Below, in pieces: positions 1 to 8,265 of a stretch of DNA of 10,158 nucleotides. A program made the translations under genes and the position numbers. Source of the DNA: Oscillospiraceae bacterium (GTDB lineage: Bacteria > Bacillota_A > Clostridia > Oscillospirales > JAAYXM01). Location of the stretch: the NCBI GenBank assembly GCA_017532355.1, contig JAFXJK010000029.1, positions 1 to 10,158 on the forward strand. Reading direction: 5' to 3'. Every line of letters begins with the position of its first letter. Within the stretch, counting starts at the first letter, position 1. Under the pieces are notes generated by a model that had not been told where the DNA came from, made no database searches, and saw only the letters and a program-made list of their open reading frames with translations.

Positions 1-10
1 ATCATTTGTT

Positions 11-451
11 TCACTCCATGTATTCCTTTGATTTCAAAACCGCGAGGATGTCACAGCGGTTATTTTTTTCGTTACTGTCATGCCCCTTGACCCAGTTAAA
101 GTGCACCTTGTGCGTATCAAGAAGCGAGAGAAGCTTGTCCCAGAGTTCGGGATTGAGAGCAGGCTCGCGGCGGTTTCGCATCCAGCCGTTTGCCTTCCAT
201 TTCTCTGCCCAGCCCTTTTCTATGCCGTCAACGACATAGCGGCTGTCGGTAAAAAGCTCTACCTCACACGGCTCGCGGAGAGCGGAGAGCGCCTCAATTA
301 CGCCCGTGAGCTCCATTTTGTTGTTTGTAGTATCAGACGCGCCGCCCGAGAGCTCCTTTTCTATTCCGTTATACTCTAAAATTGCACCCCAGCCGCCCGG
401 TCCGGGGTTTCCGGAGCAGGCACCATCGGTGTAAATTGTAACTTTCTTCAT
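11..451 (-). CDS. rnhA: Ribonuclease HI
   Basis: RNase HI cuts the RNA strand of RNA:DNA hybrids in the cytoplasm, clearing R-loops and helping remove primers. The 146-residue protein is full length for the bacterial family (E. coli 155). All catalytic residues are visible: D9 in [15 protein letters not shown]47 in NNKMEL, D69 in FTDSRYV, and H124 and D134 in [13 protein letters not shown], matching E. coli D10, E48, D70, H124 and D134. The basic, Trp-rich segment around residues 79-95 ([17 protein letters not shown]) corresponds to the substrate-handle region. The ATG at 451 is preceded on the minus strand by AAAGGA about 8 nt away, a good ribosome-binding site. It ends in TGA at 11-13, close to the window edge. 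It lies downstream of gyrA and the DUF559 unit; rnhA is not a usual member of the oriC cluster. Identification is secure. Confidence 0.96.
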   Translation of the reverse strand: MKKVTIYTDGACSGNPGPGGWGAILEYNGIEKELSGGASDTTNNKMELTGVIEALSALREPCEVELFTDSRYVVDGIEKGWAEKWKANGWMRNRREPALNPELWDKLLSLLDTHKVHFNWVKGHDSNEKNNRCDILAVLKSKEYME

Positions 452-480
452 ACTATAAATCCTTTGAGTTCTTACTACAG

Positions 481-528
481 GCCCCCTTGCCTAAAGGGGG
501 CTGTCAGCGAGAGCTGACTGGGGGATTC
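481..528 (+). repeat. Hairpin repeat, left arm of DUF559 unit
   Basis: The repeat opens with a perfect 8-bp stem (GCCCCCTT / AAGGGGGC, loop GCCTA, 481-501). A second stem follows, GTCAGC / GCTGAC with a GAGA loop (503-518), and then GGGGGATTCC. The core CCCTTGCCTAAAGGG recurs in inverted orientation at the other side of the DUF559 gene (893-940), where the repeat also finishes in a G-rich GGGAT. The TAG stop and the last dozen or so codons of the DUF559 gene lie inside this arm. From memory this looks like a family of dispersed hairpin repeats in gut Clostridia; that cannot be confirmed here. On the minus strand the 481-501 stem is not followed by a T run, so it is not a standard terminator. 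Confidence 0.75.
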
Positions 529-886
529 CTTTCAAGCTTTCTCTTACGGTATTATCAATGTACCGACAAACACCATCAAAATTTCTGTTTACTTCATTGT
601 TAGGTATTCTTATAATCGTAAGTTTTCTCTTTTCTATACGTTCTGTTCTTATTATATCCTTCCGTAGCCCTTCTTCTTCATAATGCTGTGAACCGTCAAG
701 TTCGATAATCAACCGCGCACTATGACAATAAAAGTCAACTATATAGTTATCAACAACCTTTTGCCTCAAAAACCTTATTGGATATTTGCTTAAAAAATCA
801 TACCAAAGGTGTTTTTCTTCTTTTGTCATATTTTTACGCAATAGCCTGGCGTTATTCGTAAGTGAGGCGTTATGCTTTCTTTTCAT
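491..886 (-). CDS. DUF559 small PD-(D/E)XK-fold (Vsr-like) protein
   Basis: This 131-residue protein belongs to the DUF559 family, small single-domain proteins with the restriction-endonuclease-like fold related to Vsr patch-repair nucleases. Their biological role is not established. Visible family features are an N-terminal helical segment (ARLLRKNMTKEEKHLWYDFL), then RFLRQKVVDNYIVDFYC, LIIELDGSQHYE and a closing IIRIPNNEV. The Asp of VDFYC and the Glu/Asp of IELDG fit the PD-(D/E)XK acidic residues. I chose the ATG at 886 because CGGAGGG sits about 7 nt upstream and family homology begins here; an in-frame GTG at 919 lies inside the flanking repeat. The C-terminus GIPQSALADSPL and the TAG stop are read from the left hairpin repeat, and the ribosome-binding site comes from the right one. 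The gene is therefore packaged between inverted repeats, which suggests mobility or transfer. Nuclease activity is inferred, not shown. Confidence 0.85.
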   Translation of the reverse strand: MKRKHNASLTNNARLLRKNMTKEEKHLWYDFLSKYPIRFLRQKVVDNYIVDFYCHSARLIIELDGSQHYEEEGLRKDIIRTERIEKRKLTIIRIPNNEVNRNFDGVCRYIDNTVRESLKGIPQSALADSPL

Positions 887-892
887 ATTATA

Positions 893-940
893 TCCCTCCG
901 CCTCACTCCCGTTCGGCACCTCCCTTTAGGCAAGGGAGGC
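893..940 (-). repeat. Hairpin repeat, right arm of DUF559 unit (inverted)
   Basis: Read on the minus strand this begins GCCTCCCTTGCCTAAAGGG, sharing the 15-nt core CCCTTGCCTAAAGGG with the left arm at 481-528. It forms its own 8-bp stem (CCTCCCTT / AAGGGAGG, loop TAGGC on the plus strand). It continues through GTGCCGAACGGGAGTGAGG to CGGAGGGAT. The stem differs from the left arm's by compensated changes, as in independently diverged members of one family. The CGGAGGG at its inner end is the ribosome-binding site of the DUF559 gene. No clear target-site duplication is visible outside 481 and 940. Confidence 0.72.
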
Positions 941-944
941 TTTT

Positions 945-971
945 ATGAGGGCAACCTTCAGTTGCCCTCAT
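945..971 (-). terminator. Hairpin just after gyrA; weak terminator candidate
   Basis: A perfect 11-bp stem (ATGAGGGCAAC / GTTGCCCTCAT) with a 5-nt loop starts 1 nt past the gyrA stop codon on the minus strand. It is well placed to end or protect the gyrA transcript. It is followed on that strand by AAAAGCC rather than a run of T, so it does not meet the usual rule for intrinsic termination. An mRNA 3' stabiliser or part of the neighbouring repeat are alternatives. Confidence 0.4.
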
Positions 972-972
972 C

Positions 973-3459
973 CTATTCTTCTGTCGCTTCTGCTGCTTCC
1001 TCTTCCGCTTCTTCGTGAGGTGCGGCGGCAACGGAGATTACGCTGACACCTTCAGCGACGCGCATGAGGATAACGCCGCGCGTAACACGTCCGAGACAGC
1101 TGATGTCGCGTGCAGGGAGACGGATTATAATGCCGTCATTTGAGATAATCATAGCGTCCTCTGAATCGTCGATCATTATAACGCTTGCAATCTCGCCTGT
1201 CTTTTCGCTGATGTTATAGTTCATTATACCCTTGCCGTAACGGCTCTGGAGACGGTACTCGGAAACGGGAGTGCGCTTTCCGAGTCCCTTTTCTGTGACG
1301 GTGAGGATATCCTTGCCCTCGCATATTGCCGCGGCGCCGATGAGGTAGTCGCCGTCCTTGAGGTCAATACCGTAAACGCCGCCTGCTTCTCTTCCCGTCG
1401 GGCGGATATCGGAAGCTGCAAAGCGGATAGCCATACCCTTGCGAGTTGCAAGCATAAGCTCGCTTGTCTCATCGGTAAGCATTACGGAGATAAGCTCGTC
1501 ATCATCGTCAAGGCCTATCGCGCGGACGCCTGCCTTTCTCGTTGAGTCAACTCTCGAGAGTGCGATGCGCTTGACGATGCCGTTCTTCGTTGCCATAACG
1601 AGGTAGTGCTCATCATCAAATTCCTTTATTGAGAGCATTGCCGTAACCTTTTCGTCAGGCTCGAACGCGATGAGGTTTACGATGTTCATGCCGACTGCCG
1701 TGCGGCTCGATTCGGGAATCTGGAATCCCTTGAGGCGATACATTCTTCCGCGTGTCGTGAAGAAGAGCATCCAGTCGTGGCTGGAGGCGGTGAACATCGT
1801 TTCAACGAAGTCCTCCTCCTTCTGCTTCATAGCGGAAACGCCGCGTCCGCCACGGTTCTGCGAACGGTATGTGGAAACGGGCATACGCTTGATATAGCCG
1901 CGGTGAGTGAGCGTGTAAGCACAGTCCTCAACGGGGATTAAGTCCTCAATATCAATCTCATCGTCAACCGGGCAGATTTCAGTTCTTCTTTCATCGCCGT
2001 ATTTTTCCTTGATTGCGAGAAGCTCTTCCTTGAGGATTCCTGCAACGAGAGCGTCGGATTCGAGAACTTCCTTGCAGTATGCAATCTTCTTCATAAGCTC
2101 ATCGTATTCCGCATCAATCTTCTCACGCTCAAGTCCCTGAAGACGTGCAAGGCGCATATCCAAAACTGCCTGAGCCTGGATGTCGCTCATATTGAAGGTT
2201 TCCATAAGGCGGGTTTTAGCGTTGTCGTAGCTTGTGCGAATGATTTTTATAATCTCGTCGATATGGTCAAGCGCAATGCGGAGACCCTCGAGGATGTGAG
2301 CACGTGCTTCAGCTTTTTTAAGTTCGAAAGCAGTGCGACGGCGGATGACCTCTTTCTGGAACTTTATGTACTGATCCAAAATGTCGCGAAGCGAGAGCGT
2401 TCTCGGCTTATTATCAACAAGCGCAAGGAGAATTACGCCAAATGTTGACTGCATCTGAGTGTGCTTGAAGAGAGTATTGAGAACGACCTGCGGATTTGCG
2501 CTTCGTGAAAGCTCGATAACAACTCGCATACCCTCGCGGCTGGACTCATCCTGAATATTCGTGATGCCCTCGACGGTCTTGTTCTTTACAAGCTCTGCGA
2601 TATGCTCAATAAGGCGAGCCTTGTTGACCATATACGGAAGCTCTGTCGCAACGATACGGAAGCGTCCGTTGTCAAACTCTTCGATTTCGGTCTTTGCGCG
2701 GACTTTTAAATGTCCCTTACCCGTCGCGTAAGCAGCGCGGATGCCTGCCATACCCATAATAACGCCTGCGGTCGGGAAGTCCGGACCCTTGATGTGCTCC
2801 ATAAGGTCCGCAAGAGTGGCTTCGGGGTTGTCGATAACCTCAACCGTCGCATCAATAACCTCGCCGAGGTTGTGCGGCGGAATGTTTGTAGTCATACCGA
2901 CGGCGATACCGTTACTTCCGTTGACGAGAAGCGACGGGATGCGCGACGGAAGAACTGACGGCTCCTCGTGGTAACCGTCGAAGTTCGGGACGAAGTCAAC
3001 CGTTTCCTTGTCGATGTCGGCAAGCATCTCCATCGCAATCTTGGAAAGGCGTGCCTCGGTATAACGGTAAGCAGCAGCAGGGTCTCCATCGACCGAGCCG
3101 AAGTTACCCTGACCGTCAACCATCGGATAGCGGAGAGAGAAGGACTGCGCCATACGTACCATAGCGTCGTAAACGGAGCTGTCGCCGTGCGGATGGTAGC
3201 GACCGAGCACGTCGCCGACGGTGGTAGCGGATTTACGGTAAGCATTCGTCGGGGTGAGACCGTCCTCATACATCGTGTAGAGGATACGTCTGTGAACGGG
3301 CTTTAAGCCGTCACGGACATCGGGAAGCGCACGACCGACAATAACGGACATTGAATAGTCAATGTACGCGCGTTTCATTTCAGCATTAAGCTCGACATCT
3401 ATAATCTTTTCGATTTCAAGATGATTGAGCGGTTTATCGTTTTTATTCACTTTAGCCAT
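973..3459 (-). CDS. gyrA: DNA gyrase subunit A
   Basis: GyrA is the DNA breakage-reunion subunit of the GyrA2GyrB2 gyrase, which introduces negative supercoils using ATP. The 828-residue length is normal. Visible parts are the winged-helix/quinolone region around 86-106, the catalytic Arg132-Tyr133 in [11 protein letters not shown] (E. coli R121-Y122), the tower and coiled-coil region to about 490, and a C-terminal beta-pinwheel opening with the GyrA box QNRGGRG (534-540), which marks gyrase rather than topoisomerase IV. The protein ends in an acidic tail rich in Glu and Ala. In the quinolone-determining stretch [10 protein letters not shown], Ser94 and Asp98 match E. coli Ser83 and Asp87, so the common resistance substitutions are absent. 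The ATG at 3459 has GGAGG about 10 nt upstream. It follows gyrB after 66 nt containing a small hairpin, and no separate promoter is evident. Confidence 0.98.
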   Translation of the reverse strand: MAKVNKNDKPLNHLEIEKIIDVELNAEMKRAYIDYSMSVIVGRALPDVRDGLKPVHRRILYTMYEDGLTPTNAYRKSATTVGDVLGRYHPHGDSSVYDAMVRMAQSFSLRYPMVDGQGNFGSVDGDPAAAYRYTEARLSKIAMEMLADIDKETVDFVPNFDGYHEEPSVLPSRIPSLLVNGSNGIAVGMTTNIPPHNLGEVIDATVEVIDNPEATLADLMEHIKGPDFPTAGVIMGMAGIRAAYATGKGHLKVRAKTEIEEFDNGRFRIVATELPYMVNKARLIEHIAELVKNKTVEGITNIQDESSREGMRVVIELSRSANPQVVLNTLFKHTQMQSTFGVILLALVDNKPRTLSLRDILDQYIKFQKEVIRRRTAFELKKAEARAHILEGLRIALDHIDEIIKIIRTSYDNAKTRLMETFNMSDIQAQAVLDMRLARLQGLEREKIDAEYDELMKKIAYCKEVLESDALVAGILKEELLAIKEKYGDERRTEICPVDDEIDIEDLIPVEDCAYTLTHRGYIKRMPVSTYRSQNRGGRGVSAMKQKEEDFVETMFTASSHDWMLFFTTRGRMYRLKGFQIPESSRTAVGMNIVNLIAFEPDEKVTAMLSIKEFDDEHYLVMATKNGIVKRIALSRVDSTRKAGVRAIGLDDDDELISVMLTDETSELMLATRKGMAIRFAASDIRPTGREAGGVYGIDLKDGDYLIGAAAICEGKDILTVTEKGLGKRTPVSEYRLQSRYGKGIMNYNISEKTGEIASVIMIDDSEDAMIISNDGIIIRLPARDISCLGRVTRGVILMRVAEGVSVISVAAAPHEEAEEEAAEATEE

Positions 3460-3495
3460 AGTGAAAAAACCTCCGGTTTATTTGATAAAAGCCTT

Positions 3496-3515
3496 GCCAA
3501 AGACCTGCCTTTGGC
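3496..3515 (-). other. Small hairpin in gyrB-gyrA spacer
   Basis: A 7-bp stem, GCCAAAG / CTTTGGC, with a 6-nt loop lies between the gyrB stop and the gyrA ribosome-binding site. On the minus strand it is followed by AAGGCTTTTATC, only a short and offset T run. It could attenuate or process a gyrB-gyrA message, but it is too weak to call a terminator. Confidence 0.4.
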
Positions 3516-3525
3516 GAAAGAATGA

Positions 3526-5502
<1,977 letters not shown>

Positions 5503-5766
5503 TTATTCTTCTTCGATAAGGTTTTCGCATCGCTTCTGAAGTGTCTGCGGCGAAATCTGCGATATATATACACGCTCCTTGTTATCCTCATGGGTAACTA
5601 TAAAGGAACGGGGAATATCGTCACAAACGTTTATGACGTGGTTTGCCTTTTCCTTTTTGGAGAGAAAACTTTTTGTTCTTTTTGACTGCGAGGTAATTTC
5701 AAGGTCAAAAACGCCGATTATGGAACTTTTCCTTATAAGCTTACCTCTGCCTATGTGAAGAAACAC
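5503..5766 (-). CDS. remB: RemB/DUF370 family regulatory protein
   Basis: This 87-residue protein matches the DUF370 family (Bacillus subtilis RemB, formerly YaaB), a relative of the DNA-binding extracellular-matrix regulator RemA. The recognisable opening is MFLHIGRGKLIRKSSIIGVFD, followed by a basic Lys/Arg-rich stretch (about 30-45) and SFIVTHEDNKERVYISQISPQTLQKR. The position between recF and gyrB is exactly that of B. subtilis yaaB, which strongly supports the call. The start is GTG at 5766. A GGGGAG Shine-Dalgarno sequence lies 5 nt upstream, in the 14-nt gap after the recF stop, suggesting coupled translation. It is slightly longer than the B. subtilis protein because of an acidic tail (NLIEEE). 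Its role in this organism is inferred: members may bind DNA as oligomers, and whether this one controls matrix genes is unknown. Confidence 0.88.
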   Translation of the reverse strand: MFLHIGRGKLIRKSSIIGVFDLEITSQSKRTKSFLSKKEKANHVINVCDDIPRSFIVTHEDNKERVYISQISPQTLQKRCENLIEEE

Positions 5767-5780
5767 GGAATCTCCCCTTT

Positions 5781-6890
5781 CTATTTGTTCTCTTCGGAAA
5801 TAATCTTTCCTTTCTCAACGGTGAAAATCTTTCCGTGGAGAAGCTCGCGGAACATACTCTCGTCACAGCCTGTGATGATTGTCTGGCCGCGGTTTACGTC
5901 GTTTATGAGAAACGCGCGACGGCTCGAGTCAAGCTCGCTCAACACATCGTCGAGAAGAAGAATCGGGCTCTCTCCCGAGTCTTTTTCGAGGATTTCGTGC
6001 TCTGCAACCTTCAGCGCAAGCACAACCGAACGAACCTGCCCCTGAGATGCAAAGTCTCTCGCGCTTTTTCCGTTTATGTCGATTGAGAAATCGTCGCGAT
6101 GCGCACCTATAAGGCACGCGCCTGCCGAAAGCTCTGCTACGCGGCGCGATCTGAGATGCTCACGGATTCTTTTTTCGTTCTCGGCGGAAAGAGCATCCTC
6201 AATCGAGCTTGCAGGAGAATAGGAAAGCGTAAACTTTTCTCTTCCTGATGATATTTCATCGCCGACACGGGCTATGATTTTGGCACTCTTTTTTAGAAAA
6301 TCTCCTCTTTCGCGGACAATGTACGCATAGACCGAAGCGAGCTTTTCATCCAAAACATCAAGAAAGTCGAGATATTTTTCTCTGCCCTCTTCCATCTTGA
6401 GAATTTGCTTTTTGTTCTCAATAAGCTTGTTATGCTCTGCAAGCGCTTTTATGTATTGCGGACGCATCTGCGAAATCGCAATGTTTAAAAACCTTCTTCG
6501 GAGAGCAGGGCCGTCTTTTATAAGCTTTAAGTCATCAGGCGAGAAAACAACCGTCTTTATAAGACCGATGTGGTTTGACGGTCTCTTTTCTTCTATCCCG
6601 TTTACCAAAAGCTTTCTTGACCCGTTTTGGAGCGCGAGGTCAATATCGAGCTTCCTGCCGTAAGCTTCAAACTCGCCGCGTATCCTTGCCTTACGCTCTC
6701 CGAGCATTACCGCGTCAAAATCACGCGAGGAGTGAAAGTTTTTAAGGCACGAAAGATAGAAGATTGCCTCTAAAAGATTCGTCTTTCCCTGCGCGTTTTC
6801 TCCGAAAATCAAATTCTGACCGTCTGAAAACGCGACAGATGCGGACTTGTAGTTTCTGAAATTTTCAAGAAACAGCTTTTCTATTTTCAT
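5781..6890 (-). CDS. recF: DNA replication and repair protein RecF
   Basis: RecF is an SMC-like ATPase that, with RecO and RecR, helps load RecA at single-strand gaps and stalled forks. The 369-residue length is normal. Motifs are complete: Walker A GENAQGKTN (30-38), the family N-terminus FLENFRNY, an ABC-type signature SQGQ (282-285), Walker B ILLLDDVLSELD (310-321), and the following IITGCD segment (338-343). The intervening region, rich in charged residues around 150-250, forms the second lobe. The ATG at 6890 begins 2 nt after the dnaN stop codon, and its upstream AAGGCAGAG lies inside the end of dnaN, so translation coupling to dnaN is likely. In Bacillus an S4-domain gene (yaaA/rlbA) separates these two; here it is absent. 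Confidence 0.97.
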   Translation of the reverse strand: MKIEKLFLENFRNYKSASVAFSDGQNLIFGENAQGKTNLLEAIFYLSCLKNFHSSRDFDAVMLGERKARIRGEFEAYGRKLDIDLALQNGSRKLLVNGIEEKRPSNHIGLIKTVVFSPDDLKLIKDGPALRRRFLNIAISQMRPQYIKALAEHNKLIENKKQILKMEEGREKYLDFLDVLDEKLASVYAYIVRERGDFLKKSAKIIARVGDEISSGREKFTLSYSPASSIEDALSAENEKRIREHLRSRRVAELSAGACLIGAHRDDFSIDINGKSARDFASQGQVRSVVLALKVAEHEILEKDSGESPILLLDDVLSELDSSRRAFLINDVNRGQTIITGCDESMFRELLHGKIFTVEKGKIISEENK

Positions 6891-6892
6891 TT

Positions 6893-8002
6893 TTACTCTG
6901 CCTTAAGTCTTACGGGAAGAATAAGGTGGAGATATTCATCTCCCTCCGGCGGAGTGATAATAATCGGAGCGACGTGAGTATTGAGCTCAAGATAAACCTC
7001 GTCATTCGGACATGCACGAAGAGCATCGAGGAGATACTTGTGGTTAAAGCCTATCTCAAGCGTATCTCCTGCATTGAGAAGCGCACATTCGTCCTTTGAA
7101 GAGCCGATAGGCGTGCGGCAGGAGATATGGAGAGTTTTTTCCGTGAAATTGAGGTGAACGGGGTTCTTTATTCTCTCGCTTATGAGAATAGAAACACGCT
7201 CGATGGCTGTAATGAGGTCGCGACGGTTTACGCGGACCTTGAAAGCCGAGGTTTTCGGAACTGCGTTCTTGTAATTCAAGAAGTCTCCCTCTAAAATTCG
7301 CGAAATAATAACTGAATCGGAAAGCTCAAAGATAATGTGCTTCTGACCGACGCAGATGGACGCCTTGTTGTCGGACTCCTCGCAGAGCTTTTCAACTTCT
7401 TTAAGCGTTGCGCCCGGAACTACGAAGGAGAACTTTACCTCTTCGCTTTCATTCTCAATTTGAGCACTTCTGTAAGAGAGACGGAAGCCGTCAACCGAGC
7501 AGACGGTGACTTTATCTCCGTCAACGTCAAAGAGTGAGCCTGTGTGAACGGGCTTTGATTCGTCACCGCTGATTGCAAAGATAGTCTGTGAAATCATCTG
7601 CTTTAAGTCTCCCTGCGAAAGGGAAAGGAAGAATTTTTTCTCTATCTCGGGAAGAGAAGGAAAGTCCTTTGCAGACATACATACTACATCGTGTCTAACA
7701 TTCTTGCAGATAACGGTAGCAAACATATTGTCGTCTGTCGAGAAGGTAACGGGCTCATCGGGAAGAAGACGGATGATATCGGAGAAAACCTTTGCGTTTA
7801 CAACGATTTTTCCTCTTTCTTCAATCTGAGACGGAACTGTGACCTTAATACCCGTTGAGAGGTCATAACCCGTAAGGGTGAGAACGTCTGATGCGTCGAT
7901 GAGAAGACCTTCCATAACGGGAACGGCACTCTTTGAAGCAACCGCCCAGGAGGTACGTGTAATAGCTGCCATAAGGGAAGCCTTTTCGCAAACAAATTTC
8001 AT
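6893..8002 (-). CDS. dnaN: DNA polymerase III beta sliding clamp
   Basis: DnaN forms the ring-shaped dimer that tethers DNA polymerase III to DNA. From the ATG at 8002 the protein is 369 residues (E. coli 366), with three repeated clamp domains. It begins MKFVCEKASLMAAITRTSWAV. The end LPVRLKAE resembles the conserved C-terminal MPMRL/LPVR segment that lines the partner-binding pocket. The upstream frame stays open to 8128, but I chose 8002 because family homology begins there and AAAGGA sits about 8-9 nt upstream. The extra residues would also be translated from the AT-rich origin. It is separated from dnaA by the likely oriC. Only weak -10-like sequence (TATAAT at 8097-8102, no good -35) is seen ahead of it, so it may depend partly on read-through from dnaA. 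Confidence 0.97.
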   Translation of the reverse strand: MKFVCEKASLMAAITRTSWAVASKSAVPVMEGLLIDASDVLTLTGYDLSTGIKVTVPSQIEERGKIVVNAKVFSDIIRLLPDEPVTFSTDDNMFATVICKNVRHDVVCMSAKDFPSLPEIEKKFFLSLSQGDLKQMISQTIFAISGDESKPVHTGSLFDVDGDKVTVCSVDGFRLSYRSAQIENESEEVKFSFVVPGATLKEVEKLCEESDNKASICVGQKHIIFELSDSVIISRILEGDFLNYKNAVPKTSAFKVRVNRRDLITAIERVSILISERIKNPVHLNFTEKTLHISCRTPIGSSKDECALLNAGDTLEIGFNHKYLLDALRACPNDEVYLELNTHVAPIIITPPEGDEYLHLILPVRLKAE

Positions 8003-8027
8003 AACAGATTTCCTTTCTTTTATGAGA

Positions 8028-8103
8028 ATGAAAAAATTTAAAGTCAAAGGAATATTTCTTAAAGAAAAAGAATATAATATATATTTAAGTATTATTATTA
8101 TAG
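8028..8103. other. AT-rich candidate DNA unwinding element
   Basis: About 76 bp made almost wholly of A and T, including AATATAATATATATTTAAG and a run of ATT triplets ending in ATAG. It directly borders the DnaA box at 8115-8123. This is the composition and placement expected of the region melted by DnaA. Its exact edges are my choice. Confidence 0.6.
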
Positions 8104-8114
8104 TCTGCGGAAAC

Positions 8115-8123
8115 TGTGGAAAA
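8115..8123 (-). promoter_or_regulatory. DnaA box (TTTTCCACA)
   Basis: On the minus strand this reads TTTTCCACA, one mismatch from TTATCCACA and a fit to TTWTNCACA. It is the box nearest the AT-rich tract and points toward it, as expected for the box that seeds strand opening. Confidence 0.7.
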
Positions 8124-8187
8124 CCCACTTAAAGCGTTGATATAAAGGGAAAATTCCCTCAACAGGCTTTTGTGCATTCTTTTTTCC

Positions 8188-8196
8188 GTTTCCACA
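8188..8196 (+). promoter_or_regulatory. Weak DnaA box (GTTTCCACA)
   Basis: Two mismatches from TTATCCACA but with the conserved CCACA end, within the origin cluster. It could be a low-affinity site or chance. Confidence 0.4.
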
Positions 8197-8215
8197 GAAA
8201 ATAAAGGTCGTAAAT

Positions 8216-8224
8216 TTATCCAAA
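8216..8224 (+). promoter_or_regulatory. DnaA box variant (TTATCCAAA)
   Basis: One mismatch from TTATCCACA, at the eighth base. The same TTATCCAAA variant is known as a functional weaker box in some origins. It lies 31 bp from the next good box at 8255. Confidence 0.55.
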
Positions 8225-8254
8225 GCTCTTTCCCTGTTGATTCCACAGGAAAAC

Positions 8255-8263
8255 TGTGTATAA
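8255..8263 (-). promoter_or_regulatory. DnaA box (TTATACACA)
   Basis: On the minus strand this is TTATACACA, fitting TTWTNCACA. It begins two bases after the dnaA stop codon. It is one of the best matches in the window. Confidence 0.7.
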
Positions 8264-8265
8264 GT

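Larger units (their letters stand above)
8003..8265. other. Probable chromosomal replication origin (oriC)
   Basis: This 263-bp non-coding spacer between dnaA and dnaN is where the unwinding part of oriC lies in Bacillus and many Clostridia. It contains three DnaA-box matches with at most one mismatch to TTATCCACA (8115-8123, 8216-8224, 8255-8263), plus a two-mismatch site (8188-8196) and a poorer one (8239-8247). All lie in the dnaA-proximal half. The dnaN-proximal half is strongly AT-rich. A small inverted repeat, AGGGAA-AA-TTCCCT (8146-8159), lies between them. Genes are seen on only one side of the origin in this window, so the strand switch that would mark the origin is not visible. Confidence 0.82.

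Noticed and set aside
887..919. Upstream GTG start for the DUF559 gene
   Set aside because: It lies within the flanking repeat, and the ATG at 886 has CGGAGGG at good spacing and matches the family N-terminus.
3154..3201. Fluoroquinolone-resistance mutations in the GyrA quinolone-determining region
   Set aside because: The key positions are the susceptible types, Ser94 and Asp98, so no resistance signature is present.
5579..5595. DnaA-box-like TTATCCTCA inside remB
   Set aside because: It has one mismatch in the critical CACA half, is isolated within a coding region and is expected by chance.
8003..8128. N-terminal extension of dnaN by 42 residues
   Set aside because: It would translate the AT-rich origin into a hydrophobic stretch not found in beta clamps. 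The ATG at 8002 has a good ribosome-binding site and the family start.
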